DNA of 64,000 nt from Atopsyche davidsoni (GCA_022113835.1 JAILWY010000022.1:1922001-1986000), one strand, 5' to 3'; shown: positions 26,301 through 43,302, numbered from the stretch's first letter. The notes: a model not told the origin generated them from the letters alone. Program-made: numbers and translations.

Positions 26301-27111
26301 TATATTTTTGTGTGTTTGTATCGGATTTCATTACGTCTTAACATGTATTCATATACTCTGAAAATACATTGTACAAATTAATCATAAAATATCCGTAAGC
26401 ATGCTAAGCATGTAACAAATGCTGATTATAAAAATTTACAAGCAAAACTCTATTCTACGTACTACATAATTTGCAGTGGTAGCCAAATTTATGACTCTGT
26501 AATTGATTTCCGATACAGGCATGTTTAAAAGTTCTGTACACCTTTTTGTTGATTTTTTTTTAACTATTCATATATTTTGCTAATCAAGGTTTTGTAATTG
26601 TTCAAAATTAATAAATTGTACATAAAAAAAAAACTATAAAAAGTATTTACGTATTGGAATGAAAATTGTTTTTTTTTTTAAAATAATTATTTCAACATAT
26701 CTGATTATTTTACATTTTTTTGAGATTCAAACCAATCAACAATCACTGACTTACTGTAAAGAAATAATGAATAACGTGTTTACAAGCTGTGAAATCTCTA
26801 CAAACTTGTCATGTATCAAATACGTATTTTTATATGTAGGTATGTTATTACTTGATATTGAACTTGAGATCTAAAATTAGTGTGAACACAGCTCGAGTAT
26901 TTAAAAAAAAAAATGTATGTATGTATCACATATTTTTTACAGTTGCATACTTAACTACCTCAAAACTCAGCAATAATTGAATACCTGATATAAGGCCAAA
27001 AGACCAGCTTAAATATTTGCGAAAAAATGTATTCGATGTAAATGAAACCATACATTTTTTTTTAAATTGAGCTTGAAATATATAAATACTTTTGTGGGCT
27101 TTGGCGTCCGC

Positions 27112-27232
27112 TATTAGAAATGCTGTGTTCTTGGGTATTATGCTACATTTTTTCATGAGGAAATCCCTGAAGATGGCCCCTGTAAAGTAAAAAAAATGTG
27201 GCTTAACACCCAAGAATAAAGCATGTCTAATA
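27112..27232. repeat. Long fold-back hairpin (42-bp arms)
   Basis: Arm 27112-27153 and the reverse complement of 27191-27232 match at 36 of 42 positions by my count, with a 37-base loop. Most mismatches lie in the middle of the arms. It could be a fold-back MITE or a hairpin RNA precursor. No flanking target duplication was obvious. Confidence 0.6.
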
Positions 27233-28044
27233 TGTACTTTGGTATCTAAATTATTTGGAATAAATACCCGAAGGATGTACAATCCACTCTTTTACCGTTT
27301 ATCTACCCTTTTTGTATATGTAGGTATTTTTTTGTACCTCCCTTATACATTTCAGGTATTCAATTTATTGTTAAAATTTTAGTTGCTTTTTGATTATTTT
27401 GGATGAATTAAAACTAAAAATGTCCATCAATTTGTTTTGCTTATCTTATGAAATTGTTGCATTTTTATGGATAAAAGGTTTTAATTTGTGGGTTAAAACA
27501 TAAATTAGGGTAATTTAGGTATGGGTTGTGAAATGAGTCTATTTTCCTATTTGAAATTAGTTGGTAGATTGAAATTTAGATTTTTAAATAACATACCTAC
27601 TATTAAGCATAATATTATTAACTCTAATGATAATATAAATAAATAAAAAAAAACCGAACACCTGAATAATGGCAACTGAAATTTATTTATGTATTTCTGT
27701 GCAGTTATTTTAGTTTGTTTTTGTCAAAAAGTAAAATAAAAATCATTCAAAAACTAATGTGTTGTTATAATTCTTATTATCTAAATCTATAACTATTATT
27801 CCCAAGGATCTTAGCATCTATTTAAATATGAAGTAATGAGGTCTCGTTTGATTGTTATGTTTATATTAAGATATGTTTATACATAGATATGTTCATAGGA
27901 GTTGGCAGTCGTTACGAGTTGATTTAGTTTCTCGTGTGTTGAGCTGCTTGAAGTTTTCACTTCGACATTTTGGTACTAGTACCAGAACCGAAGACAAATT
28001 GCAACACCCAAGAAAGAAGAACATCCAAAAGTATTTATTCTAGG

Positions 28045-28045
<1 letters not shown>

Positions 28046-28086
<41 letters not shown>
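28046..28086. repeat. (AT)n microsatellite
   Basis: About 20 perfect AT units in an AT-rich background. Confidence 0.9.
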
Positions 28087-28088
<2 letters not shown>

Positions 28089-28756
28089 ATTACGCAGTCT
28101 TATATAAATGAAGGTACAAAAATAAGACTATGATACATACAATATAAAATCAACTCAATTAAACATTCACTATTATAGTTAAGCATTAGAAACGAAATGA
28201 TGAAATTAAATGTTTACTTTGTTAACAAAAATCATGACAATAATACCCGATTGAAAAAATGTTTTATTGTTGTATCAAGTATTGTATGCTATTATATATA
28301 TTAAATAAAATAAAAAATTAGGGGCATACGCTTTGCCTAATTACTAAGGATATAGGGACAATTGCTCAACTAATCGTAGAGTATAAATTCACGTGTCGAT
28401 TATCTAAATATTGTGTCGCAATAAAAAGGCAAATTAAATAAAAGATATTTAATACTTACCATCTGTTTGTTTGCATTGGTGACTTCTTGTATTGTATTTT
28501 TTAGAACACAATCACTAAATTATAGTCAAGTTAATTATATTTTGTCAAGTTAGTATAATATCGCGTCGAAATATACGATTTTTTATGAGACTCGAGAGAG
28601 AATATAAATTGTCACGACGCACGAGAAGACAATTTTAACAATAAGCAGCATATTCTTGTGAAACAATAATGTGAATTTCTTTTATTGTCTATGATATATT
28701 TTCTTCGTTCATAGACAACAAATACTTCGCTGTCAGTTGTCTATGTAAGACTAGAG

Positions 28757-33739
<4,983 letters not shown>

Positions 33740-33901
33740 TTTATTTTTAATACACAAGCAGGAAGCAGACGCAGTGGTTGAAATGGAATTGGCGTGCTAA
33801 ACGGAAAGCGTGCACTATTCACAAGCTGTCATTGATTGTATAAATTGTTATTGCAACGTAGGCTTAGTAAATATAAATATTGTATAGAAAATTATATTTA
33901 T

Positions 33902-33907
33902 AATAAA
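33902..33907 (+). terminator. Probable IARS2 poly(A) signal
   Basis: AATAAA 163 bases after the IARS2 stop, followed within 30 bases by a T/G-rich stretch. Confidence 0.6.
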
Positions 33908-34380
33908 AATATATTTGTTCGCACTGTTATTTCTTCTTTTTTTTATCATGATATATTAATCGTAACACGTTACACATAACAATAATACGTTACACGTAAT
34001 ATATGTTTTACGTGATTTTCCACATGTTTGATTTGCTCGGTGACCGGTTTCAAAACGAAGACGAAATCGATCACCAAGAAAATTAAACACGTGGAAAAAT
34101 CATAAAAGTATTTTATTCAAAATAACACGTATTATTGTCGCGTTTTATACAACGTCAAAAGTATTTAATTAGTCATTTTTAAAAAAAAAAAAAAATTAAA
34201 TTGTCTCTTTTGTTGCGTGTAACGTGTCAGTGTGCGAGTGTTAGTTTCATCGCTGTAAGTATTGAATGATCATCCTGGGAAGGAAGGGGCGGCCCACAGG
34301 TGCCCCGCAGGTGATATTAAATTCTTGGCAGGCTGCACGTGATCGGGACTCGCATAACTACACCACTCATGGGCCCGGCC

Positions 34381-34430
34381 CGCCCTTGGCCGCCCCTGCC
34401 CGCCCCTGCCCGCCCCTGGCCGCCCCTGCA
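34381..34430. repeat. GC-rich 10-bp minisatellite
   Basis: Five back-to-back decamers of the form CGCCC(C/T)TG(G/C)C. They sit in a GC-rich island (about 34270-34440) inside otherwise AT-rich sequence; the island may be part of a larger repeat that I cannot classify. Confidence 0.75.
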
Positions 34431-34531
34431 TTCCGCAAGTACTGAATACCCGCGTCGCTGTGACTCGCCATGCATTGCACTGCTGAACAACGTTATTTAA
34501 CATTGAACGCTTCAATTATAAAGCTCTACAG

Positions 34532-34849
34532 CATAGGTTCCCAAACTATTCTGTCCCGTCGACCCCTCGTCGAGTTTTCCTGTTTTTTCATCAACTTCAA
34601 ACATATTTTTGACATCGGTGCGCCATATTTTATGTCGGTACGTAAACATTGAATATCTTTGACATTTATAAACCGATTGCCTTATGTAAACATGTTTTGA
34701 AACATTAATTCAGTACAATTGTAACCACGCTTCACACTGAAACAACTGTGCATTGAAAACAGTCGTTCAGTTGTGTTAACTCAACGTGCATACCGTCGAA
34801 AATATCGTGGACCCCCAATTAAATTTTTCGCTATCATCGACTTGGGAAC
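34532..34849. mobile_element. hAT-like non-autonomous DNA transposon (MITE)
   Basis: The left end has TAGGTTCCCAAACT and the right end TTGGGAACCT as its inverted partner, the terminal phrase seen in many hAT/Charlie elements. GACCCC words lie just inside both ends. The 8-mer CTCTACAG flanks the element on both sides (34524-34531 and 34850-34857), fitting an 8-bp target duplication, though part of it could instead belong to the inverted repeat. About 318 bases, no coding capacity. Confidence 0.65.
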
Positions 34850-34929
34850 CTCTACAGGGTTACACGAAAATCATATATTATTATTATAAAATATAATTTA
34901 ATATCATCATCATGCCATCATTCAAATGC

Positions 34930-35260
34930 TTTATATTATTACTCCCGATCATGTTTTATATATAAATTCAAAATCACCCCCTTGGGGTGCGATGGGGGCT
35001 GTTTTTATTGTTGTACCTTTACACGGCTGATGCCTCAATAACCTCGCGTATAGTGGTACCAGCATACCTTGGCGGACCCGTGATGCTCGAGAATTTCTAA
35101 TATTGAAGGCGGCGTCTCTAATCGCCGTCCCGCAAGGTCTATGGCTTTTTGGATTAAACATCTGTTGGTTTCGGAAAGTTTAACCTAACCCTACAGGCGT
35201 TGGGTTAAGCAGGGAATAATCGTGGATGCGGAATTTACGCCTGTCACTAATACTGATCCA
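34930..35260. repeat. Unclassified interspersed repeat with a short minus-strand frame
   Basis: Noticeably more GC-rich than its flanks. The minus strand has a 70-codon open frame (34949-35161). The layout resembles the 3' end of a non-LTR element, but no catalytic motif is present to prove it. Confidence 0.3.
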
Positions 35261-35770
35261 AAATAAACGTATTTCCATTCCAGTGGCTTGAAGGATATGC
35301 AAATAAAAAATTGATTATCGTGGATGCGGAATCACCTTCAATAGAGGTATGTCTATCCCTGTAAATAAAAAATACAAAATGAAATCAGTCAACAGCCACA
35401 GTTGCTGTTGACAGGAGAGAAAATAAAATGAAAAAGATGTCATCTTTTTCTAGGAGTATTAAATCTAAAAAAAAGTCCAAGAAAATCGATCCGCGAACTT
35501 TTCTCCTTACCACAAAAGGGCTGTATGAAAAATAAGTGCCAACAAGTATTATCAATATTTTCTATTGATATTTGAACGAATAAGAGCGAATAATATTATC
35601 CGAGCTCGGATAATGTACAAAGCTTAATCAGGTAGGCAAGCTGTAAAAAGCAGTTGCAGCTGTGCATGCTTTCAGCTATATTGATTTGAATCGATTTTAT
35701 TATATATTTTGTAAATATTGCGTAGGCGACTTGATATTATATAATTTTTTATTATTTTTTTATTTATTTA

Positions 35771-36772
35771 TTAACCCTTTGCGCTCGAGACCGTTTCCGC
35801 GCGGACTAATCAGCAACTCGAAGCGTTTCGTATCACTTTCGGTGAATTTTTTACCTCTAACTTAAAATGTTCACACACACAAATTGACACATAATTTTTT
35901 TAATTTTAATATTTAATGTATATTTACATCTTTACGAAGATAGGTTCGTAAACATAAGTCTTTGTAATTTTGCTTTGTATGATATTTCATGTAACAATTG
36001 CCGAGATGCATGCCCGGCTTTTCGGGACAAGTATCACAAAAGTATGTCGTTTGATGTCTTTTGCCGGGTTTATTTTTTTGAGAACAGACTTTGTAATCCT
36101 TTCTAACTCCTGTTAGAATGTTATGCAGCCTTCCACTTAGGCGGATTTTCGGAATCGCAGGATGAAGTGAAGCTCTAGCACGTGTCTGACGAAAATCTCC
36201 AGTCAATTGCCGAACTAAGGTTTTCATATACCGCAAGTGATTAAGCGGCTGTTCTCCTCAGCTGTTTAGTGAGATACACATTATCATAATATTGTTATAT
36301 ATTATAAAGCAAACAAAATAATGGTACGATAAGTGAATGGAAAGGTTATTGATATTGTGAGGGAGAATAAAGTCTATTCTTCAGTGCAATATAAGTTTAA
36401 GCAAATAAGGACCCTCAAATGAATGATTACGATAAGAAGTACAAGCAAAAAATATATGGGTTGATTAGGTAGGTACACATCTAGTCATTTTGCCATGGCT
36501 GTCAAGGTCGAACTGAGACCAAAAATGCAGTTCGCTTTATGGTGCCGCACTAATCTTGGATAAGAAATTCTAGCGTAGTTTGAAAGGGGGATAACATGAT
36601 CTTTGTAAAATTATATGGGCAGTGCTTAGTAACGAACTTTAAAGAACAAGATCACATAAACATAAACAAGAAATCACCAGATAAAAAACCATAAATAGTT
36701 ATCACCGCACATCGAATTTCCGCACCAAGCAAATTGGTGCGGAATCCGCACCTCTCGAGTGCAAAGGGTTAA
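35771..36772. mobile_element. piggyBac-like element, internally deleted, with TTAA target sites
   Basis: TTAA at 35771-35774 and 36769-36772 flank inverted repeats. The left end reads CCCTTTGCGCTCGAGA and the right end, reverse-complemented, CCCTTTGCACTCGAGA: 15 of 16 matching. Only the last part of a transposase remains inside, on the minus strand. This is a classic non-autonomous derivative of about 1.0 kb. Confidence 0.85.
35913..36236 (-). pseudogene. C-terminal remnant of a piggyBac transposase
   Basis: About 107 codons on the minus strand, with a basic stretch followed by a cysteine/histidine-rich tail: VCSQKNKPGKRHQTTYFC, then DTCPEKPG, then NCYMKYH. This is the arrangement of the C-terminal Cys-rich DNA-binding domain of piggyBac/PGBD transposases. 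The catalytic DDD core is missing and a stop lies just upstream, so it cannot encode a transposase. Confidence 0.75.
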
Positions 36773-37329
36773 CAATACTTGTAAGGGCTTTGCCTACAAT
36801 ACGGTATGTGTCTATCTTTTGATCTTGGCGCAGGTTATGAGGGTTACGAGATGTGGCTTAAGTGGTAGCGTACACAGCTCGTTATTGAGTTTGTGCAGGG
36901 TATTTATTATTATTATTTTTTTGCATGAGTTAAATAAATAAGTAATATGCACAGCGTTACTATATAAAGTATATAGTATTCACGGAGCGGGCACTAAACA
37001 TTTACTCTTGCCTGTGCCGCGAATAGCATCCCTTTGCTTATGGATTTACATACATTTTGTGAATTTTATAACATGTTCTTCTGCTTTTTCATTCGCGAAG
37101 GAATCTCACCGAAAGCAATTCGCTGAGTATTGCAGCAAAGCTACCCGACAGGGGCGTACTTTTAATATTTATTTAAATATTATTAAAAACACCATAGGCA
37201 TTACACATTTTTCACACACCCAACGACGACACATACTTGTACATAATTTTAGATTTTACATTATATTTTTTTGATACTCAAGGCAGCTACTATGCGAAGA
37301 ATTGAAATATAAATGTGGCTGTATAGGGG

Positions 37330-37560
37330 AATCGTTAAAACACCATGGGTTGACAAACGAGAGAGTCTTGCATACAATGAAAACTACTGACCATGGTAAA
37401 GAAGCGAAAGGATTGTCCAAGGAAAAATATAAGGAAAAAGAGGCATTGGAAGGAAGAAGTTAAGTTGGCTGAAGGTCAGAAGTACGACTGGCCCAGTATA
37501 AATATATGTTCAAGGAAATGATCACCAACCTCGTATGAACTTAATGATATATACAACAAA
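37330..37560 (+). mobile_element. RTE-type reverse transcriptase C-terminal fragment
   Basis: Broken plus-strand frames read as the post-RT tail of an RTE/CR1-like LINE: a basic KIR-KKRHWKEEVKLA-type stretch followed by YDWP. The same block lies in intron 7 of the glycosyltransferase copies (for example 44700-44930). Several frameshifts and stops. Confidence 0.4.
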
Positions 37561-40250
37561 TTTACTGATAATTACTTCGGGCGATCTACCATTATACATG
37601 TTTAAAAAAAGTAGTCATATAAAGCCAAAAATTTAAAACACTAAAATATATTTGATATCGAGTTATTTCAGCATGAGAAAATAATGATTTCTTCTCACAA
37701 ATTAATTATATATATTTATATATATAACTATATATATAGTTCGGCCCTGGTTTACAGGTAATGTATGACGTAGCCTAGGGGTATTATTTTTCGGGTTGGC
37801 ATAGAATTTCAATAAACTAGACATCAGTCTGCCTAGAAGAAATATACAGGAACTTGATTTCGCGGTGACAGAAAATAAAGCCTTTATATGTCTCTTTCTG
37901 AATAAAAAAATACTTGGAATTTAATAATTTGCTACCCCATGAAAACCAAAGAGCTGAAGCCTATGCTTGTTACTTGTTCAGTAATTGTGAGTGATAACGC
38001 ATTATTTTATTTTCACATTTTTTATAAATAATATTTTCCATATTCCATATAAACAAAAATAATATATTTAATGGTATGTGGGGATTTTTTTCTGTATTTT
38101 TTCTATATTGATTTTATATCGTTCAAGATAATATATGTGTTAAACATTTTAGCCCATATATTTGAGTTAAATTAAAAAATATTTTTAATTTTAATTAAAA
38201 TCAATTTAATTCATATCATAAAAACACTTTGAATCATTGATAAATTATTCAATATATGTTAAGAAATTATCTTGAAAGTATCGATATAATCGAATAATTA
38301 ATAGAAAGTAGTCGGCCATATAAAACTCATTGACAAAGGCAAAATTTTTATTTATTTTTTATTCTTTATAATAATGCAAAGTAAAAAAGATATTGTTTTC
38401 TATAATTTTGTAATATATTGTAGATTCTCCACAATATATAACGAAAAATTCTTGAGTATTTATTAAATAAGCATATTCGGTATGTACTCACGACTTACAG
38501 CCACTACCGCGAATTCCGCATCCACGTTAGTTTCCTCCTTCCGTTGCTTGTTTTTGCTTCGGTGTATCCTTATAAATTAAAAACCAGACTATAAAAGTGT
38601 TTCTAAAAGCATGTTTTTTTTTATGAATAATAAGATTTCGCTGATAAAATAATTTTTATTAAATTTATTTAGTCGATTTATTTTTTTGGCATTGTTATCA
38701 ATGGGAAAGCTTTTCAAGTGTCTGAGGTAATAAATAAAATGTACGTAAAATAACAAAAGAGTCCCTCGAGGCTGGCCTTAATAATTGATATAAAGTGGGC
38801 CTAATGGTGAAAACCTCTTTGTAAAAATGTCAGGTGTAATGCCGCCGTAATTGTTACCATAAAGTTGTAAAAGCAGCCACAGAGACACATATATTGTCTC
38901 TGGCCAGACGTATTGACAAATTCAGGTGCTTGTTTATGGCGGCAGTCCGCCGGTTGCTTTAAATTCCAAAGCAAGCCTGCGCCTCGGGGAGGCAGTTCCA
39001 TGCTTCGCCAGACTTTTATCGCAAGCCTGTTTCTATTTCGTGAAATAAAATACAGACTGTAAGAAATCCGAAACCTTCAAGTCGAAATAAATTCTTTAAT
39101 AAGCCTCATTTTATATAAAAAAAATAAATAAAAAAAAAACACACACCCAAGAAGGTGTTTAGGGCCTGAAATCCCTGAGGATTTTAAATTGTAAACTTTA
39201 AATAAAAAACGCGACATAACACATTTGCAAAATAACTATGTCTTATATTTATAAATTTAGCCATTAATGTGGGTTTGAATTCCTGCCTTCAGTTTAAAAA
39301 GCTGAAACTTTTTTTATTCACTTGCTGTGTAGATGTATTTTATGACACCTTCGCAGTTGTAGTATAAACTTGATGACTTACAATAAAGTTAGGAGCCGGG
39401 TTTCTTAAGGGGAGTGCTTTCAGATTGCGGGTTGTATTTTTCTCTATACTGGGACAATCTCATCAGTTCGGCTTTACTGTACTCGAAATTTTCCCCGGAT
39501 AGCTGCGGTTGGCGTTGTTTTGTATTATATTTCTGAAAGTATAGATAAAATTATGGATTAACTTTACTTTATTTTAAGCGCAGATACTGTGTTTTTTAAA
39601 ATTAATTACCATGACATAAATTACCTTATAAAAGCAGCTTATATTGCAGTGCTTATTGACCAAGGGATGGCGGGCTGAAATGTAGACAAGGCCCACAGCT
39701 TTTCAGTATTTTCAACTCTAAGTATTGGAAACATACTCAGTCACAAATAAAAATAAAAAAAACCTTTTTTGAGTTCATGGGGTAAGCAGTCACACTGAAG
39801 CCTAGACTCTTAGGACTGGGTCGCACTTACACTGCAGTTTCAGGGGGTGGCATAAAATGCTCGGGGTGCAGCCGGAAACTCCTTGAATATAGCTGAAATA
39901 ATTAATGCGCTAGGTTCTGTGCTGTAAAATATTCACTGGATGCCCGAAACTTGTAAATTTTGTAAAAGACATAAAGCGTAGGTCTTCGAATCCCCTCAAC
40001 CTTACACACACACACACACACATATATATTTATTATACAATTCAATACACACACATATATATAATACAAAAAATCACTGTATCAATTGAGCACTTACTGC
40101 TACCACGTCGTGAGTACACTCATCGCATGGAAATGGCTTTCAATTGGTTTATTTTTATTCATCATGGCAGCAGAATGAATTTAGCAGCAATACACGCGAA
40201 AAAAGCTGCCAACATGCTAATTTTTGCGTACGGCAGTGACTTGTCAAATC
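37561..40250. other. Gene-free AT-rich interval
   Basis: Apart from the RTE fragment at 38465-38600, a short CA run at 40007-40021 and scattered TA runs, I see nothing supportable. A 66-codon frame at 38801-39001 (minus) lies in a slightly GC-richer block that may be another repeat. Confidence 0.4.
38465..38600 (-). mobile_element. Second RTE-type fragment
   Basis: Minus strand reads TEAKTSNGRRKLTWMRNSR, the basic tail phrase of RTE-like LINE proteins. The word GTGGATGCGGAATT recurs at about 35222 and 35320 on the plus strand and, as GTGGATGCAGAATTTGC, in the array introns near 49670. Confidence 0.4.
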
Positions 40251-40259
40251 GAAGAAGCA

Positions 40260-40495
40260 GTTTTGTGAAAGTCTGTTGAATTGATATAAGTGAGGCGAAA
40301 GTCTTATACTGATATTGGTGGGTTAAGGGGAAAGTCCTGCTGATATTGTTGGGTTGAGGTTCGAGTCGGTATAAGAGAGGGAAAGCCACGTGGAAGACTC
40401 ACTAATATTGTTGAGTCGATATGAAAGTCTAAATAATTTTGTTGGGTTGGTATTAGTAAAGAGAAAGCTATGCGAAAGTATGCTAAAAAAAAAAA
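40260..40495. repeat. Degenerate minisatellite, units of about 40-55 bases
   Basis: Five to six diverged units share GAAAGTCT or GAAAGCTATG, then TGATATTG(T/G)TGGGTTG, then TATAAG or TATTAG. A related pair lies at 20638-20725 in LTV1. Confidence 0.55.
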
Positions 40496-40499
40496 CTGT

Positions 40500-41844
40500 C
40501 TTGCGTTCATATGTAATCAAAATACTTGTTAAATTAAATAAAAAAATATTTGATTTTTAATTTTTTTTTTGTGCAATGTTGCCAGGCGTGAGGTGCTCCA
40601 GTGCTGCCAACCTGGACAACTTAAACGAATAGATTACAATTAAAAATGTATTTCCGTTCGCTTATGCATCATTCCGTCTTTACAGTTTGTCGAGTGTGCT
40701 CCTGAAAGAAATAACCCATCTCAGTTTCCTTTACTTTAAACTAATGTAAGTAACTTTTTATAATATTAACTAAACTAAGCGTTAGCAATAGTAATTATAG
40801 CATGTTAAATGTAATATTAAAATAATATATAAAATCAAAAAAGCTAATCACTGTGGTATAAAAATATTCGTATATTATATTCGAGTGTTTAATCTAAAGT
40901 TTTTTAAGAGATTAAATAAAAGTGTATTTTTTTATAAATGTATGATGCAATTTTGTTAATATTGCACAATACAATGCAATACAAAATATAGTTTAACGTT
41001 TTATTCTTTAGTAAATCTTATGCGTCTAGATTACTTAGTGTTTGAAAAAAAAAAAAATAACCTCTTTGATGTAAGTTTCATGCATAATTCAAAATTACAC
41101 AGACATATCGCGTATTTCAGGCACAGTGTGTGTTTTCAGTTTTCAGTCACCGTTCTGGCTTTTTTTTTATTACACATCAAATTTGGTTGGCCTTAATGGG
41201 CTTTCTATGCTGTGACGCTGAGTTCTATGATTTGAACAAGAATATCAGCGTAGTTTAGTCGATTTCCAAGAAAGAGCGATGGTGTTGTCGGCAACAGGAG
41301 ATAGCGGTTAGACTAAAGGTGAGATGGCTGGAAGAGCAACCCAGAACTTTATAAGGCAGGTTATATGACGTGTTTTATATCAAAGGTCGTACAGTTAATT
41401 ATTATGTAATATAACACTGAAAGAAATAGCTTCAGTTTTCAATCGAAGCTGCAAGTAAGACGATCACTGACTCAACAAAAGTACGCTTTGTGTAACGAGA
41501 TACGCGAAAGTGTCTAAGGTTGTTCATTGACCTCTGTAATTTATCTAATTGAAAAAGGTTGTGATTCAATAAATTCAATATACACTGAGAAGTGATTCAT
41601 GCTTTTATTTGAGTACAAACGGATTTCCCAGAACGTTTATTTAAGTAAACATTATCTTATTTGCGTTGATTACAATGTGGGCTAGTGTTTGTGATAAGAA
41701 TTTTATACGAGTATTTTCCGTGTAGCAACGTTTGAGTGCGTAAATAATGCTACCTACAATTATTTTTATCGATAATTATTAAAAATATATTTGGGCATAC
41801 TTTTTTTTATTATTATTCAATATTTTTTAAATATATAACAGAGG
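40500..41844. other. Upstream region of the lysozyme gene
   Basis: No reading frame. The last 270 bases (about 41580-41844) recur in diverged form at 48290-48481 in front of the broken lysozyme exon, so they belong to the duplicated unit and probably hold the lysozyme promoter. Confidence 0.5.
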
Positions 41845-42935
41845 ATGAGGGTCTTCCTTGTGTGTCTGAGCCTGGCTCTGGCATGCCGTGGCGGAGCAGC
41901 GAGAGTCTTCAACCCGGCGTCTCTGGCCAGAGAGCTGTACAGTTTAGGATTTCCCATAAGCGAGCTCAACGATTGTAAGTACCACGATTCGATCGACTGG
42001 CATGCATTGCATTTAAGACGTGGGCATGCTGTTGCATTACCGTCCCTACGCACCCCACCTTTAATCACCTGTTATGGTTCATTCCCTGCAGCCTTCTCCT
42101 TTCATCATACTCAAAATGCCATTCGCCTGTTATTTGATGTATTAATATTGAGTTTTGTAAACACCAGCCTGTATTTGAATATTGATAGTGTGATGGTAAA
42201 TATTGGTATTTTTCAGGGAACTGCCTTATCAATGGCGAGAGTAGCTACGATACGGAAGCGATGAACTATAGCAATACAGATGGATCCTATGACTGGGGCT
42301 TGTTCCAGATAAATGACATGTACTGGTGTGGAAGCAAAGGTGCTGCTAATGGGTGTAACATCAGATGTGAAGGTGAGAATACGTAAAGTGTGTAGATCAA
42401 CGATTATCTTCATTGAGTGTCTCCCCTCAGAGGAGGTTGGCGACCATTTCACTAAGACATATACCAGTCAGTGTTCATAGTGGATCCACAAGTCTTTCTA
42501 CACCGCAGTTTTATATTGCCGCTCCCCAAAACCATTATTACAAAGCTCTGGCGCTCAGATCTGATACTCCTTCTGCAGCAAGCCTAACCCGGGAAGAGCC
42601 AGGAACTAAAAGGGCCCAACAAGAAACGTGAAGAGAGTCCCTGAAAAAGTTTGTTCCCCACTCATCCATTTTTATTGTTGTGATGCTCCGCAGATCCTCC
42701 CTTCAGCTCGGTGGATCACGAGGTGGTTAAGGGGTGTCCTTGAATGATTTCAGAGCTCGTGAAGAGTGACATCAGCGCAGCAGCCCGGTGTGCCCAGAAG
42801 GTCAAGAAGGAGACGGCTCGCATGCACGGCGGCTCCGGCTTCAGTGCTTGGGTGGCTTGGAACAATCGGTGCAAAGGTCGGCAGCTGGAGGACGTCACTC
42901 AGTACGTGCAATGTGGAGACGGGAGAAGGTGGTGA
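41845..42935 (+). CDS. c-type lysozyme
   Basis: Secreted muramidase, glycoside hydrolase family 22. Exons 41845-41974, 42217-42372 and 42754-42935 join in phases 1 and 1 to give 155 aa. A signal peptide (MRVFLVCLSLALACRGGA) precedes a mature chain starting near RVFNPASLAREL. The catalytic pair is kept: Glu in INGESSYDTEA (Glu35 of chicken/human) and Asp in GSYDWGLFQIN (Asp52/53). WVAWNNRCK is the typical C-terminal motif. Seven of eight family cysteines remain; the first (Cys6 in vertebrate numbering) is Ala, which leaves its normal partner near the C-terminus (YVQCG) unpaired. Immune or digestive role is inference. The poly(A) signal is 16 bases past the stop. A truncated copy lies at 48482. 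Confidence 0.9.
42410..42650 (+). repeat. Dispersed repeat in lysozyme intron, shared with the array introns
   Basis: Words such as GAGTGTCTC, GCGACCATTTCACT, CAGTGTTCAT, CGCAGTTTT and AGATCTGATA recur in the same order in intron 2 of glycosyltransferase copies A (47050-47400), B (51725-52085) and C (57085-57350). Shorter pieces lie in intron 5 of A-C, and inverted pieces at 53815-53960 and 61850-61990. No terminal repeats or poly(A) tail could be fixed. Confidence 0.6.
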
Positions 42936-42950
42936 TTCAGCATATCCACA

Positions 42951-42956
42951 AATAAA
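42951..42956 (+). terminator. Lysozyme poly(A) signal
   Basis: AATAAA beginning 16 bases after the TGA stop, implying a very short 3'UTR. Confidence 0.65.
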
Positions 42957-43302
42957 ACTCGCACACTCACTCCTTTGTACGAAAATATAAACAAACTGAT
43001 TCCAAACGCGTTACCCATATAGCTTTTATTACTTTGCAAAAATATATTATGCTAGGTTCGTATCACAAGTAATCAAGTCAATAGGTATTTTATATATATA
43101 AAATTTGTTTTTACACTTACTTTATCTGTAGCAGTTGTAGCTAAGAGGTGTTGGTTCAAAAAAAATACAAAATAGTCATACAGTTTGTTGGCAGACTTTT
43201 GAATAATCTAGTCATTGAGTTGCACAGTTGTGTATGATACAAATTCACTCGAGGCAATGGGGCCACAAAGGTCGAAAAAAATTATTTGATTTAATTGTAA
43301 AA

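Larger units (their letters stand above)
23390..28756. other. Long AT-rich interval between DDI and IARS2; no supported gene
   Basis: Probably starts with the DDI 3'UTR; AATAAA words at 23968-23973 and 24206-24211 are candidate poly(A) sites. The rest is AT-rich with many homopolymer runs. It includes a 42-bp-arm hairpin at 27112-27232 and an AT dinucleotide run at about 28046-28086. A 118-codon minus-strand frame at 26926-27282 overlaps the hairpin and shows no recognisable protein features. Confidence 0.5.

Noticed and set aside
26926..27282. 118-codon minus-strand open frame
   Set aside because: Low-complexity AT-rich composition, overlaps the fold-back hairpin, no domain, signal peptide or splice context.
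35388..35412. Short perfect palindrome GTCAACAGC / GCTGTTGAC
   Set aside because: Nine-base arms are within chance expectation for 64 kb and nothing else around it supports a function.
38801..39001. 66-codon minus-strand frame
   Set aside because: No recognisable domain; lies in repeat-rich sequence and could be part of an old transposon, but nothing proves it.
42694..42753. Possible extra lysozyme exon before 42754
   Set aside because: An AG precedes it and the frame is briefly open, but it would need an intron of about 30 bases. Joining exon 2 directly to 42754 gives the expected family sequence (CNIRCEELVKSDIS).
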